This document shows positions 42,946 to 54,391 of a DNA stretch of 64,000 nt, one piece after another. The notes beneath the pieces are model-generated. The model searched no databases. It was not told the origin of the DNA and saw nothing but the letters and a program-made list of their open reading frames with translations. The DNA is from Pectinophora gossypiella (taxonomy: Eukaryota > Arthropoda > Insecta > Lepidoptera > Gelechiidae). How positions within the stretch are numbered: the first letter of the stretch is position 1; each line of letters starts with the position of its first letter. Both the position numbers and the translations under genes were made by a program. The DNA lies in NCBI RefSeq assembly GCF_024362695.1, contig NC_065417.1, positions 13,695,001 to 13,759,000 on the forward strand. The letters are read 5' to 3'.

Positions 42946-43160
42946 AATAAACCAGCATAGAAGCTAACATTATAACATTTCCATTGAAATTATAATAAGC
43001 TTCTAGCACAAAAAACTCGTCTTATATTATACCCCACACATTGAGTGACTAGTAACTCTTTGCACGTGCCGACATTTCTTTTTTTTCTCTCTATCGAGGA
43101 CATCATTCACCGTCCTCATTGGTCGCTGAACATATGCTCCAAATTCAAATTAAGTCGCTG

Positions 43161-43300
43161 TACATCGAAACCAACGTAAGCGTCTTTTTGAAAATTCAAA
43201 TTCAGAAGTGTTTTTTGTTAACAAAACCCCGTACATCGAAAACCACAATCGCCTTTTTGAAAATTCAAATTCAGAAGTGATTTTTTTTAACAAAACCCCG
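43161..43300. repeat. Tandem duplication, two units of about 70 bp
   Basis: Both units start TACATCGAAA and contain TTTTTGAAAATTCAAATTCA and AACAAAACCCCG (43161-43231 and 43232-43300). Confidence 0.85.
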
Positions 43301-43344
43301 CAGTGTACATGCTAGTTTCAATGCATGTTAGTTGTTGCTAGTTG

Positions 43345-43384
43345 TCTAGGGCCAAGAGCAAACCCATCAAAGGTAAAAAAAATC
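43345..43384 (+). repeat. LINE-M tail
   Basis: GGGCCAAGAGCAAACCCATC, then AAAGGTAAAAAAAA. Confidence 0.65.
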
Positions 43385-43389
43385 CAGGT

Positions 43390-44140
43390 AAAAATCTGTG
43401 GTCTAAATTTTTACCCGGACTGAAATGAATTGTGGAAAATCTAGGTTTTGTTCAAGAAAATCACATTCAGAATTTTTTTTTAAACGGTGCTTACGCGATT
43501 TTCGCTATAAGGCGACGTTACACTAACTAAATAGTCATTAGGTTTTTTATTAAACTTTTATATTCACATACGATTGTAATTAAGTACCTAAGTGCTTTGT
43601 AATTTTTTTTGGATTTTAAGAGCTTAGTTTACCGTTGCGATTTTTTTTCCACTTTTTAATTTTCTTTGGATTACTTTCACTAGTTAGCCAGACAAATCGG
43701 GACGGTTAAGGGTTTTCATCCAGTAAAAGAATTCCATTATCAATATCCAGATCGTCCTTCAGAAAACATTGGTTGCTATCTTGTCCTAGGCAAATCAAAC
43801 ATCTCCACGATTATTGTTATATCATTCGAAATAGAATTCACAAAACAAGTAATTTATATTTTTTGCTCGACTGAAATAATAATTACAGCAATCTCCTATT
43901 TCAAAGTTAAACGGCTAAATCTTGTTCCGCAGTTAGATTAATTTAAAATTAATTATATTTTATTATATGACTATTGTCTAGTCTAGATTGATACCGCTGA
44001 TAGCCAAATTGTATGTTAGATTGCTTGAACTTAGGTATCTGTTGCCTTATCTTTAGACAAATTACCAGAGCATTTATTATAATACTTTAATAACAGAGCA
44101 ATTAAGACATAAAGTTTGTACTTGTTTTACTTCTTATTAC
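43390..44140. other. Unassigned AT-rich spacer
   Basis: A weak LINE-E tail resemblance lies near 43683-43720. Nothing else recognised. Confidence 0.4.
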
Positions 44141-44149
44141 CACCTAATA

Positions 44150-44325
44150 CCGTGCTTCGGAAGGCACGTTAAGCCGTTGGTCCCGGCTGCATTAGCAGTC
44201 GTTAATAACCACCAATCCGCACTGGGCCCGCGTGATGGTTTAAGGCCCGATCTCCCTATCCGTCCATAGGGAAGGCCCGTGCCCCAGCAGTGGGGACGTT
44301 AATGGGCTGGTGATGATGATTCTGA
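44150..44325 (+). mobile_element. SINE-C, 5'-truncated
   Basis: Starts at the central block (CCGTGCTTCGGAAGGCACG) and runs to the tail GTGCCCCAGCAGTGGGGACG and GATGATGATG. Confidence 0.83.
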
Positions 44326-44329
44326 TAAA

Positions 44330-45330
44330 GCACTTTGTGATACACATTGAGAGTTTGAATGAATAAGACTGTTTACATTCCCGAGATATGCATTTTGGGA
44401 GGTATGTGACCTTCGCGACCTTCGCGAGTTGGAAAGTCTTGGGAGATTATGAAGACTGTTTACAGTAATTACAAAGAAAAATTATTATAAAGAATAGCTA
44501 CAAATTGACGTCTAATAACGTGCAGTTTTACCCACTATTTGCAGAATCCTATATATCTATTTCTACTACGAGACTCCTTTATATTCTACTTAAGTACTTT
44601 AGTCGTTACTTGAGTCATGTTACCATTGGCTTTTTAAATACATACTAACTCTTAAATCAGAAGGGGGAAGTCCGTCATTGACCTCGTAAAGACGCGAAAT
44701 ATTAATATAAGACTTCCGTAAAAACAATCAAAATCGCTCTTTCTTTACGATAGTATATGATGTCACACCTCGATATAAAATTTGCACACAGTACGCAACT
44801 TTCATAATATGTTCACTCACAATTTAAATAAGAATTAATATGACACCCACATAGTACAGAAACCATGTATATTTTTTCCAGCTACTTTTTCATAACAAAA
44901 ATATAACAGTGGTAAAAAATCTTGGTATTTTTTACCGTGCGCCTAGACACGTGAAATGTGAATGAACTTTACTAGAGCAGCTAAAGTTATCTCAAGCTAA
45001 AAGTAATTAGTCATATGAAAAGACAGTCTATTTTTAGAAAGATAAGACTCAAAAATGTCACAGACTAGATCTTGTTTGAAATTCTTAGTCAAATTAATGA
45101 GTGACTGAAGAGATTTATGTGTTTAAAAGCTTTAATATGTTGTCCGTAAATAAATATGGCGTAAGAACTTTATGTTTGGTTAAGTATAATTAATTGTCTT
45201 ACTAGGACATTTGTTTGCTTCTTCTAGGACTGTTCTTCCAGAATAGCTCCTTCAAACATAACGACTTTGACTTTGCCAGCTATAGCTGAATGTTAGATGT
45301 TACCCATTTTAACATAAACAGTTCCACTCT
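44330..45330. other. Unassigned, with a SINE-D relic
   Basis: 44378-44445 resembles the SINE-D body (ATTCCCGAGATATGCATTTT). The rest carries no recognisable element or gene. Confidence 0.4.
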
Positions 45331-45334
45331 ACGT

Positions 45335-45444
45335 TCCACTGGACACAGGAGGGCCGGGTGACAGCCCTTAGCTCTCCCCATATGTCCTGCCAAATAGTCA
45401 ATGCCATTTGCGGAAAATCTACAAGAAGTCACGTCAAAAAAAGA
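45335..45444 (+). mobile_element. LINE-E tail, plus strand
   Basis: CTCTCCCCATATGTCCTGCC, AATCTACAAGAAGTCACGTC, then a short A-run. One of few plus-strand LINE-E copies. Confidence 0.7.
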
Positions 45445-45454
45445 CAGTGGGAGG

Positions 45455-45595
45455 TAAAGGCCACATTGCTTCAATTCATCTAAAAAAGCGATATGGCTAT
45501 TTGACATTTGTTGACATTTGAATATGCGCAAATGTCATATTGCAATATTGTTTTTTTTAGATGAATCGCACCAATGCGATCGGAGGGATAACAAC
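45455..45595. mobile_element. Foldback MITE (GGCCACATCGAAGCAATT family)
   Basis: AAAGGCCACATTGCTTCAAT at the left; AGATGAATCGCACCAATGCG at the right. Both arms hold AAAAAAGCRATAT-like cores. Confidence 0.68.
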
Positions 45596-45800
45596 GTGTA
45601 CCTACGTCAATCTACAATGCGTGTTAGTGTATCACACAAACACGGGTCGATTTTAAAAGTTCGCTGCACCGACTGGAAGTCAAACCCAGAACTGGTAAAC
45701 AAAATCTGACGGCGTCAGCCATCTAGTGGTTGAGCGTTGGGCTCACAATCCTAAGGGTCCAGTTCGAATCGCGGTGGGGACATATCACAAAAAGCACTTA

Positions 45801-45911
45801 ACATAAACTGCCTATATACGTCCTACTGCTGGGCACAGGCCTCTCCTCAATCAACCGGAGGGGGTATGGAGCATACTCCACCACGCTGCTCCACTGCGGG
45901 TTGGTGGAGGC
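45801..45911 (-). mobile_element. SINE-B tail nested in SINE-A
   Basis: Perfect 13-bp duplication CAAAAAGCACTTA at 45788-45800 and 45912-45924. Holds ACATAAACTGCCTATATACG to CCACTGCGGGTTGGTGG in reverse. Confidence 0.87.
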
Positions 45912-46099
45912 AAAAAGCACTTAGTGATCCCTAATTTGGTTAGGACACTGGCTGGTCACCCGATTGTCCAAAAGTAAGATCATCCGTGCTTCGGAGGGCA
46001 CGTTAAGCAGTCGGTCCCGGCTACTATTTACTAATGGTTATAAAATATGAGCCATGTCAAGGGCCTTTGGCGGCTCAATAGTAATCATGGCACCAGTAG

Positions 46100-46342
46100 C
46101 CCTACTAACATGCGCAACGTGATAAAATTTTGTCACGGTCATTTTATCGATTCCAACGATATAATTATGTCGTTTTGTTGATTGGTGTTAATATGTGAAC
46201 CCAAATATGTTATGTCGTTCTTTCAAAATACGAACAAACTCACGTGACACGCTTGTTAGGGAAATAAACAAACTTATCGATTTCGACAAAATGTATTTAA
46301 TCGATCGATAATTTTATCATGTTGTGCATGTTAGCCCTGCTG
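46100..46342. mobile_element. MITE with about 28-bp inverted ends, nested in SINE-A
   Basis: Left CCCTACTAACATGCGCAACG, then TGATAAAATTTT. The right end reversed reads GGGCTAACATGCACAACATG, then ATAAAATT. No coding capacity. Confidence 0.7.
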
Positions 46343-46620
46343 GGCTGATAAGGTCGGTCATTGACGTTACAACCCACACAAGAGATGAAGGACAAGTCCA
46401 CACCACAGAGGTTATCCACATTCATCATCATAGAAAAAAAAATCAATTTAAACTATGATATCATGCAGCATAAAATTAGAATAGGGCGGAATTACGAGAT
46501 CTATTTTATGATGTAAAAATAGAATTACAATCTTTGCCAGACTGAGGTCATCGGCACGCGGTTTAAAATGCCAAGGGATATATTTTCCATTGGTAATCCC
46601 TACTGGGTTGGACAAAGCTA

Positions 46621-46864
46621 TTTTTTTTATATTTGCCGCAAATGGCATTAACTACTTGGCCGGACAAATGGGGAGCGCCGAGGACTCTCAACCGGTACAA
46701 AATTTCAGACAGCAGGCCTGAGGGTGCCCAGTTGGGCGCGAACCTCGGCTCAGGGCGTCCGTCGTTTGAGAGGAAAAACATTTGAAAAAAATAATCGACC
46801 CTAGTGGTTCAGAAGCGCTGAATGAGGGAAATCGTCGACCACGCCGGAGGGGTCGGTATCGGGG
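46621..46864 (-). mobile_element. LINE-E 3' fragment
   Basis: Flanked by TTGRACAAAGCTA at 46608-46620 and 46865-46877 (one mismatch). The distal tail (GACGTGACTTATTGTAG) is lost. Confidence 0.85.
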
Positions 46865-46887
46865 TTGAACAAAGCTACTAAGAAGCT

Positions 46888-46948
46888 TGTTTTTGACTCG
46901 ACTTTTTGTAGATTTGCTGCAGACGGCTTAAAATACTTGGCCGGATTA
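46888..46948 (-). repeat. LINE-E tail relic
   Basis: GACTCGACTTTTTGTAGATT, then TTGCTGCAGACGG and TACTTGGCCGGA. Confidence 0.6.
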
Positions 46949-46949
46949 C

Positions 46950-48650
46950 TAAGAAGCAAAAACATAACATACCTATTAGGTCTATACAACATTAAACACA
47001 TAATGGCCCTGATGCCTGCACCTCGTAATTTTATTTTAAGTTATATCTATCATTTTCTTATCCGCCGAAAATAAAAGGGACGGATGATTGACAGCTCTTA
47101 ATTTTAGAATGAATGTGTTAATGAATACAATAACCCGGGCAAACCAAATAGGCATCTCGCTGATATGCAACTCAGTCAGTGTAAAGTTTTGACAGGCTTG
47201 TGTAAATTTCTGCTTAAAATTGACGCTTATTCCATAAATTGTATTCTGTCGATTACCTTCTGTGGATAAGAAAATGACAGGTATTAGATGATGTGTACAA
47301 GAATCAGCACAGCACCAATATCGTTAAAATCAGAAATATGAGACTCTTGATATTTCAACACTGTTGTTCTGTGATCATGGCACTTGAAACAGTGTCTAAA
47401 TATAGTCTTAATCCGGTATTGTGTGTTTTAAAAAAGGGCTAAAGATGCGGATTTATTTTTTCCTTCTTTCTTTCAAAGTACGATGAAAAAGAAAGGAAAA
47501 AAATCAAAGTATGCGGCGCTTCAAACAAAATCTCACACAAAAATGTACTGAGCCAAAAAGCTCAGACGGAAATGTCTCCGCCTACTGATCAAGAGTACAT
47601 TAAAGATTTCAGCGCGGTATCGGCACGCGCGCACCTACGCTATAGGGGCAGCGGCCACTGACAACTGGGCCGGCTACCCGATCGCGGAAAAAGAGAGTTA
47701 TGTTTCAAAGTATGTTCATTTAAAAAACGTTTAAATTCCGTCATTAGAACGTACAATCTTTCAGTATTGCATGTCTTCCGATGCGAAACTGAGAAGGAAA
47801 AAATAGAATGTAAAAACCGAATGAGAGACCTATTGACCATGATGGGCTAATGAACGATTAACTCATCACCTGTCACAATATGGTTCATCATATACGTCCT
47901 ATACCTACTACTTATACAGGTACAGTTCCGAATGAGAGTCGATTTCCCTCATTCAACGCTTATAATTGGCATTATCGGTGAAGTAGTTAATGCCATAAGC
48001 AAGGCTACGGCAAGCCAGGTCAAAAAAATCGATTGTCATAATCGTTTGCAACTTGACTAAGGGTTCAGTAGTGCTGTCTGCGATCGTCGGCTGTGGCCTT
48101 TAGCCACGTGCTTCAGACTACGTATGTAGCCGTTATCATAATCACATCATTCATGTATTACGATCCACATAGCAAAATGTTGGTAACAAAGAATGACTTG
48201 TATTGTAATTACTTGTGGCTTATAGATTAAGGAGTTCAATTTATGTATCAGAAATCATTGTGCAGCCGTTCCTCTACATTCGTTTGCGTATGCGTCGCTG
48301 CGCCCGCGCCAACCGGTTGGTGTGGAAAGTGAATTATTCTGGTCACATCCACAATGCTACGTAGGCGATCGACTCTCTCCAAGCATTGTTTTACTTATAA
48401 TATACTAATAGTGACACAGACAGTGTTGATATTGTATATACGTACGTACTATATTTTAAGGGAATCATTAATTTAGCTCCATAAGTTCACTTTAGATGTC
48501 CACACGATTATACAAATCTTCCAAAAGTAGATATATTCCAGCGATACAAAAGAGAACAAATTTGACAATTAAACTTGAAAATTAAGATAAAGTAGATAAA
48601 GCTCAGTAAGTACTGGTAACAACTGGTCTTCGTCATCATGATTATGTTTC
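46950..48650. other. Mostly unassigned spacer
   Basis: 47330-47440 is a foldback-family-G fragment (GAGACTCTTGATATTTCAAC). 47938-48025 has LINE-E-like pieces on the plus strand. 48285-48330 is a GC-rich, non-repeat patch. No gene recognised. Confidence 0.4.
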
Positions 48651-48653
48651 GTG

Positions 48654-48852
48654 TTCAGTGGTGAAGGAAAACATCGTGAGGAAACCCATATTCCCGAGAA
48701 ATGCATTTTCGGAGGTACGTGACCTAACCTGTATTGGGCTGGTTTTCCCTTCGCGGGTTGGAAAGTTAGACAGGCAGTCGCTTCAGTAAAAAACCAGACC
48801 TATCAAATCTTCAGGTTAGATAAGCGGACCCTGTGAAAAACGGGATAATGCT
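48654..48852 (+). mobile_element. SINE-D, head missing
   Basis: GTTCAGTGGTGAAGGAAAAC, TATTGGGCTGGTTTTCCCTT, then AAAAACGGGATAATGC. Confidence 0.82.
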
Positions 48853-48854
48853 AA

Positions 48855-50160
48855 AGTACTGGTAACATATAGTTTATGAAACTATTCTGTCCCAAATGAA
48901 GAAAAAGAAACAAATAATCTGTAATTACATTTCACTTCCTACGCCTACAGGATAACCTACCCGACTAACCGGTTGGCAAGACTAATCTACTTATACAAAA
49001 GAGGTGAATAACCTATATACTCAAAATGTGTCACGAGATGAAATTTTTCCACACCATTAAATGGCCCAGGTGTTCTCCATCAGGTTTGTAGACCAGAAGC
49101 TCATTGTTTAAGACACATATCCGTCTACAACGGTCCAATTATACCGTCCGATACATTCGTGCGATTAGCTGACTGTTCCACATATGATTACACTGATAAC
49201 ATTATTCGTGGTACTGGAATAGGTATAAGCTATATGAAACTCAAAGTTCATAATATGTACCTACTTAACAGATGCAAAAGTGAAAAATGACAGTTTTTTA
49301 GCTAGCAGAATATTTAAAATCGTCGATCCATTCAAAAACAAAAGAAAAAGAACGGAACCAAATATACCACCTTGCGGAAGTAAGAAGCAAGTAATCAGTT
49401 TCTCGTTCTGAATATAAAAAAATATTTAAATTAGTATCAGTTAATATTTAATGAATTGTGTCTTGATGATATTTAACATACTTACATGAAGTATTTTCAA
49501 ATATAATAATGTTTCTTTATAGAAATTATCTCTGAAACCATGTCGAAAGCTCACATAAAAACTAAAAATTTTAAAATTCTACATTCTTTAACCGTTGATA
49601 AGATATAAGAATAGATTTTACATAATGTCTCGCGTAGATAGATCGGCATGTTAAAATTTCTTTTATTGTTAATATAATTACTACAGAATATTAACATAGC
49701 TCTTCCATTGAAGTTATATCGAGGTGAAGACAGTACAAGCAACCGGTTTGTATGAATCAGTGGTTGATCGATGGCAGTGAATCAGGTTTCCAACTCTTCA
49801 TTCATCGAGTGGGCTAGTCACAATAACAGTTTTTACCCATTCATATTTTAAACCAGCCAGTACAATGGCCCATCCATATATTATGGATTGGTGTTAAATT
49901 AGTATTAGCTATTTTGACACCTCATGATTTGGTATGAAAGGCTAATGTGTGGGGTGCTACAAGTCGAGAAACTATAAATAAATATTATTTGAAAACATAA
50001 ATACAATAATAAGTAAGTAAATAGATGTGCCCTCCTAAGCACGAATCTTCTTACTTTCGGTCAATAGGGTGTTTAGCTTTAAGTCAACTATGACTACATC
50101 TTGCTGAACTATGTATATTAACTCCACTCCCACTATCGTAACTTATTCTGTGTGTCTTTT
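48855..50160. other. Unassigned AT-rich spacer
   Basis: No frame longer than about 65 codons and no repeat shared with the window. The longest region here without a recognisable element. Confidence 0.45.
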
Positions 50161-50167
50161 GTAAAAT

Positions 50168-50577
50168 CATCTCCCTAGCGTTATCCCGTTTTACACAGGG
50201 TCCGCTTTTTTTTTATTTAACAAAAAAAAATTACATATACATGGAATAATGCAGACATACCGATAAACCGTCTTGGGGTTGTCCTGGCATGCCATCGCTT
50301 CATTATATCTTGTTTTAGAAATTGTACCTGTAATAATGTGTTGTAATTGTGTATTGTCGTGTATTGTATTGTGCTTACCTTACAGAAGCGACTTGCTGAT
50401 CTTCCAACTCGCGATAGGAGAATCAGCCAGGTTATATCATACATACCTTCGAAACACATTTCTTGGGAATGTGGGTTTCCTCACGATATTTTCCTTTACC
50501 TAATTTAGGCCTACGATGGGATTCGAATCTACGACCTCAAATTGAATGTCAAGCGTTCTACTGGGCTACACGGCTCC
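50168..50577 (-). mobile_element. SINE-D, minus strand, with an insertion
   Basis: Head at 50577-50515 in reverse (TAGCCCAGTAGAACGCTTG-like), body, tail at 50168-50206. About 50207-50385 is foreign, starting with a T-run, so a minus-strand retroposon landed in the tail; its duplication is short and unclear. Confidence 0.72.
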
Positions 50578-50708
50578 TGTGATTTTTGTAAAATAAACAT
50601 GTTTTATTCTATATTCCCAATATGACATTTCCCGTTCCTTCACATAAAAAATCCTTTAAGATGTCAATATGACTCTCACACAAACACATTACATACGAAT
50701 TAAACAGC

Positions 50709-50779
50709 TTTTTTTGTTTTTTACGTGACTTATTGTAAGTTTGCCGCAAATAGGATTTAACCACTTGGCCGGAAAAAAA
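50709..50779 (-). mobile_element. LINE-E tail, 71 bp
   Basis: Perfect 11-bp duplication AATTAAACAGC at 50698-50708 and 50780-50790. T-rich start then TTTTTACGTGACTTATTG. The shortest LINE-E insertion here. Confidence 0.88.
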
Positions 50780-50799
50780 AATTAAACAGCGAAGAGAGC

Positions 50800-51220
50800 C
50801 AAATGTTACAAAGTACTCCTGAGTGACGGGCAAACAAAAAACCTCAATATTTGTATTGGATAGTTTCTAAAAATAAACAGCTGTTCTGTGGAATCGTGAG
50901 TGGAAATGTCACACTTTACGCCGAACCGGGTTCAGAGAGGTCACTGACCCCGTACGTGACCAAGGAGATTGATGATTACCATTACCATACGATTCTTATT
51001 AAAAGGCTGTATATTGTTATTGCTGATGAAGTCGGAAGTCAATTCTTAATTCCAAATAAAGCTCGGGTAGGCCCACAATTTCACCTGATGGTAAGTAGAT
51101 GGAAGGCGAACAACATTTTGGCCCCAAGTTTATCTGTTAGCAAGTGACACGATAATTAAAGGTGGACAAACACGTTTCCGTACCAAATGCCTTTCCCAGT
51201 TCTGAAAACTTTAGTACTAT
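50800..51220. other. Unassigned, with one 98-codon frame
   Basis: The plus-strand frame at 50851-51147 (starting MYWIVSKNKQ) has no family resemblance. Confidence 0.35.
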
Positions 51221-51224
51221 TGTA

Positions 51225-51560
51225 ATGTAAGAGAAGTGTGTCAGGGTCGAAGCAAACGGAATTCCATAGTCTATGCTTACCCCGGTGAGAAATAAGCGGG
51301 AGTAAGTGTAGGTATATGTAGAATATAACCACAATATATCTATAAGTCGGTGGAGTAATCGCCATTCCTCTCTTCTTCCCGCCAAATCCTTCACCTCCTG
51401 ATACGACACGACCTGCACCTTCTCTTTTTCATAAATGTTCTCCTAAGTCTACCCCTTCCTCTCTTCCCTTGAATTTTTCTTTCTATGATGTTTGTCATAA
51501 ATGAATCGTGTCGTATTAGGTGGCCGATCATATTTCCTCTCCGGTTCTCTAGTCTTCATT
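51225..51560. pseudogene. RTE fragments, tail (+) next to coding end (-)
   Basis: 51225-51330 is the RTE-type tail on the plus strand (GGAATTCCATAGTCTATGC). 51355-51560 is the RTE ORF2 C-terminus on the minus strand (GAAGAGAGGAATGGCGATTA in reverse). Together they form an inverted pair, as at 19905-20520. Confidence 0.6.
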
Positions 51561-51776
51561 ATGGTGTGGTCAGGAAATCCAAATTAAATAAATAATCATT
51601 ACTAATTTAAAAGCCACATTCTTGTCGGTGTAGCATTCTCCATGGTACTTTTTTAGGGGAAAATAGGACAGTGGTTTGCCTCTTGTCTTCCGCCCCGCAG
51701 AACTCTGTCTGACGAGAGTGGAGTGGCGCCCAGAGTAGTCTATTTCAAAGCCGCACTAGGACTCGTGTCCTGTCAA

Positions 51777-51985
51777 ATCTTCAGGTTAGGTTAGCAGACC
51801 CTGTGAAAAACGGGATAATGCCTTCTGTAACCCGGGTGCTTTCAAGGCCAGAGTGAAAAGGCACCTTCTGGGCGAGCTCGCTCCATCTTAGGCCTTATCA
51901 ATGACTTCGGGCAAGTCTGGGGCCAAGAACAAACCTATCAAAGGTAAAAAAAAATTTTTAAAAAATGCTAGGGGGATGATGACTA
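51777..51985 (+). mobile_element. SINE-D tail split by LINE-M
   Basis: CTGTCAAATCTTCAGGTTAG to GGGATAATGC (51777-51822), then AATGCTAGGGGGATGATGA from 51965. Confidence 0.74.
51824..51963 (+). mobile_element. LINE-M 3' fragment nested in SINE-D
   Basis: CCCGGGTGCTTTCAAGGCCA, GGGCGAGCTCGCTCCATCTT, then an A-rich tail. Same sequence as the reverse of 8673-8815. A short AATGC duplication flanks it. Confidence 0.75.
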
Positions 51986-51989
51986 GGAA

Positions 51990-52830
51990 TCCTGCCCTTT
52001 TCTTTGTGTACTTCAGAAAAAGATCTATAGAGGTGAGCAAAGCCACTAGCCACTTGCCTTGACTTTATTAAACGGTAAATATATCATTCTAAAAATCTGA
52101 ATACGCACAATTACACTCAAATATAAACACTTTTATTACCAAGTAATGAAATAAAAATAAAAAAACCAGATAATAAAAAAATTAATAAAACATAACCACG
52201 ATAATAATCCCACGCTAACGCCTTACGAGTTACGTCGGAATGTCGCGCAAAATTTATGTTTTCATGTTCTTTTTTTATTTCAGTACAAATCTAATTCGGT
52301 ATACTGTCAATAGCGTAATAACGTTGTTATCAATGTGCCACGAAATAAGCGGACCGGGAATTGAACCCTGATCCTCTTATTAATTCAGAGCCACAAGTGT
52401 CTTCGACTTCATGCAGCCACTTTTGATGCTTTGCCAGACACATAACATTAGCTCGCGCTCAAGCCAATTGGAGTAGTCAGAAATACATTAATCAAAAGAC
52501 GAACTAAGTACCCACACCTCACCGAGCTTTCTGTTAGATCAACGTGATGGGTGGCGAGCCGTATCGGCGTATATAATGGTCGAGCTAACTGTGTAATAAA
52601 AACTACAGGTTTCAAATTATTTGCATACCCAATTTCATCCAAATCAGTTCAACGGATTAAGTATGAAAAAGTAATAGACAGAGAGAGTTACTTTCGCACT
52701 AATAATACTGTAGATGTAAGTATTGACAATATAAAATGAATGCGATGCTATAAAATATGGCGCCAAGTTGCTAGCCCATCGCCCTATACCTGTAAATAGT
52801 CCATTAATGTAGCACAACAGGCGCGCCGCG
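51990..52830. other. Unassigned spacer
   Basis: 52355-52380 has a B-box-like GGGAATTGAACCC on the minus strand, likely a SINE relic. No gene. Confidence 0.4.
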
Positions 52831-52837
52831 GTTTATA

Positions 52838-52965
52838 TCGAGGGTTTCGACCAATAGACGCAGCGAATGCTATCTACATAGATAAACGTCGTACGGGTCA
52901 AAGCCCACGATATAATTCGCGCCGCGAGTAGCGCGGTTGTCGTGCCGCGAGGGCTGCTGTCATAA
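52838..52965. mobile_element. Palindromic element, copy 2 (core reversed)
   Basis: Arm GAGGGTTTCGACCAATAG (52839-52857), core 52858-52895 starting ACGCAGCGAATGCTATC, then tail AATTCGCGCCGCGAGTAGC. The core is the reverse complement of the core at 12170-12208. Confidence 0.7.
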
Positions 52966-52969
52966 CGCA

Positions 52970-53735
52970 CCGCGCTAGACTGCAAATACACAGCAGTTCC
53001 CCGCTCCGCCTATCACAACGCTCGTCTCTGACTTCGTGGCCGTGATTTTAAAGAAACTCATAAATAATAAGTTTACGATATGACCGTGTTCGGACGATCA
53101 TAATTCACTCGTGACATATTATTGCGGGTACGTTTGCAAATTGAAAATACTTGTATGTGGAAAACGATTTAAATATAGTATATAGGTATGAGTTAGTCAA
53201 ATTTCCTGGGGAGACGATCAAGCTTGAACACTATGGCAAGATTATATTATTAAAGTGATCAGAAGGTTACTATAAATAAACCATCTAAGTAACAAGAAAT
53301 ACGTTTCTACTTCCTTATTCAAAATAACTATCAGATTATCTGCCTGCTAAAACTTAAATCACCCAACTCAAATCAGGCTTTCAAATATTTCCTACAAATA
53401 AAGGTTGACCTAGGCAGTTCTTAGAAGTCTGGTCTAGACTAAAGATTAGTCTTAACTCAAGGCTAATTATAAACGTTACTTAAATGAAGCCAGAAACGTC
53501 TAAATTCTAATTTTGACGGCCAATTATTTTCAACCTTTTTGTCTTTGAAATTATAGGTTAGGTAAGTAATATTTTAAATGATATTTTGTTTTTTATAGAA
53601 ATATTTTTTTATTTATTTTATTTTAATGTTGTAAATGTATATGTGTGTCGTAGGTTTTACCTAAAAAAACTTTGTTTCTTATTATTTTTAAACAAAAACG
53701 AATATTTTATTTCGTAATCCGTGATAGACATGTTC
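52970..53735. other. Unassigned AT-rich spacer
   Basis: Nothing recognised. Confidence 0.4.
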
Positions 53736-53744
53736 TGTGTTAGC

Positions 53745-53830
53745 GTCTTTTACATCGCAGTGTCACGGGTTCGAATCCTAGCTCGGGCTCTAAACCACTA
53801 AATTCGACTTTATGAGTTCAACACTTTCAT
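53745..53830 (+). repeat. SINE-D head relic
   Basis: CACGGGTTCGAATCCTAGC, then CTCTAAACCACTAAATTCGA. Confidence 0.6.
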
Positions 53831-53918
53831 GGACAGTACGCCTGTTTATGTGATTTAACGATTCCACAATGCGACGACGTCTATTTCCGTTCAAATATGT
53901 TTTTCCCTTAGTTGCCTC

Positions 53919-54060
53919 TGCTCCAATGCGGGTTGGTGGAGGTGTTTTTTACGGCTAATAGCCGGGACCAACGGCGTGGTGGAGTATGCTCCATACCCCC
54001 TCCGGTTGATTGAGGGGAGGCCTGTGCCCAGCAGTGGGACGTATATAGGCTGTTTATCGC
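53919..54060. mobile_element. SINE-B with inverted 5' segment
   Basis: 53919-53974 is the part from the central block to AACCCGCATTGGAGCA, but reversed. 53975-54060 continues in plus orientation with CGTGGTGGAGTATGCTCCAT to GTATATAGGCTGTTTAT. The two pieces meet at exactly adjacent SINE positions. Confidence 0.8.
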
Positions 54061-54252
54061 ATATATGCATAAGCCCCACATTCCAATACAGGTATAATAG
54101 GGAACAATCTTTACTGTCGTATCACAAATAATTTCAAGCTTGTTTTGTCATAAAAAGAAAGAAGCTGAAGTAATTTTTGACATTTGTGTCAAATTAATTT
54201 GTATGAAAAATTTGTCAATTTCGAAATTTCATCCAGTAACCACCGCCCATGA

Positions 54253-54390
54253 ACAGTCATGAGCAATATAATGTACCCACTTTAGGACTCTGTCGCACTA
54301 ACATATTTGACATTTATTGAGACTTACAGTTCAATTTGTCAAAAAAAGTTAATGTGACATGGTACCAAAGTATACATATTAGTGCTCGTA
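54253..54390 (+). mobile_element. GTAC-ended MITE, copy 4, right end lost
   Basis: ACAGTCATGAGCAATATAAT to CATATTAGTGCTCGTA, then joined to SINE-A. Confidence 0.8.
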
Positions 54391-54391
54391 G

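Larger units (their letters stand above)
45713..46400 (+). mobile_element. SINE-A with two nested insertions
   Basis: Diverged head (CATCTAGTGGTTGAGCG, then AGTTCGAATCGCGG), the central block at 45992, and the tail resuming at about 46343 (TGATAAGGTCGGTCATTGAC). Interrupted at 45801-45911 by a reversed SINE-B tail and at 46100-46340 by a MITE. Confidence 0.72.

Noticed and set aside
45280..45531. Minus-strand frame of 83 codons
   Set aside because: Runs across a LINE-E tail and a MITE; chance frame.
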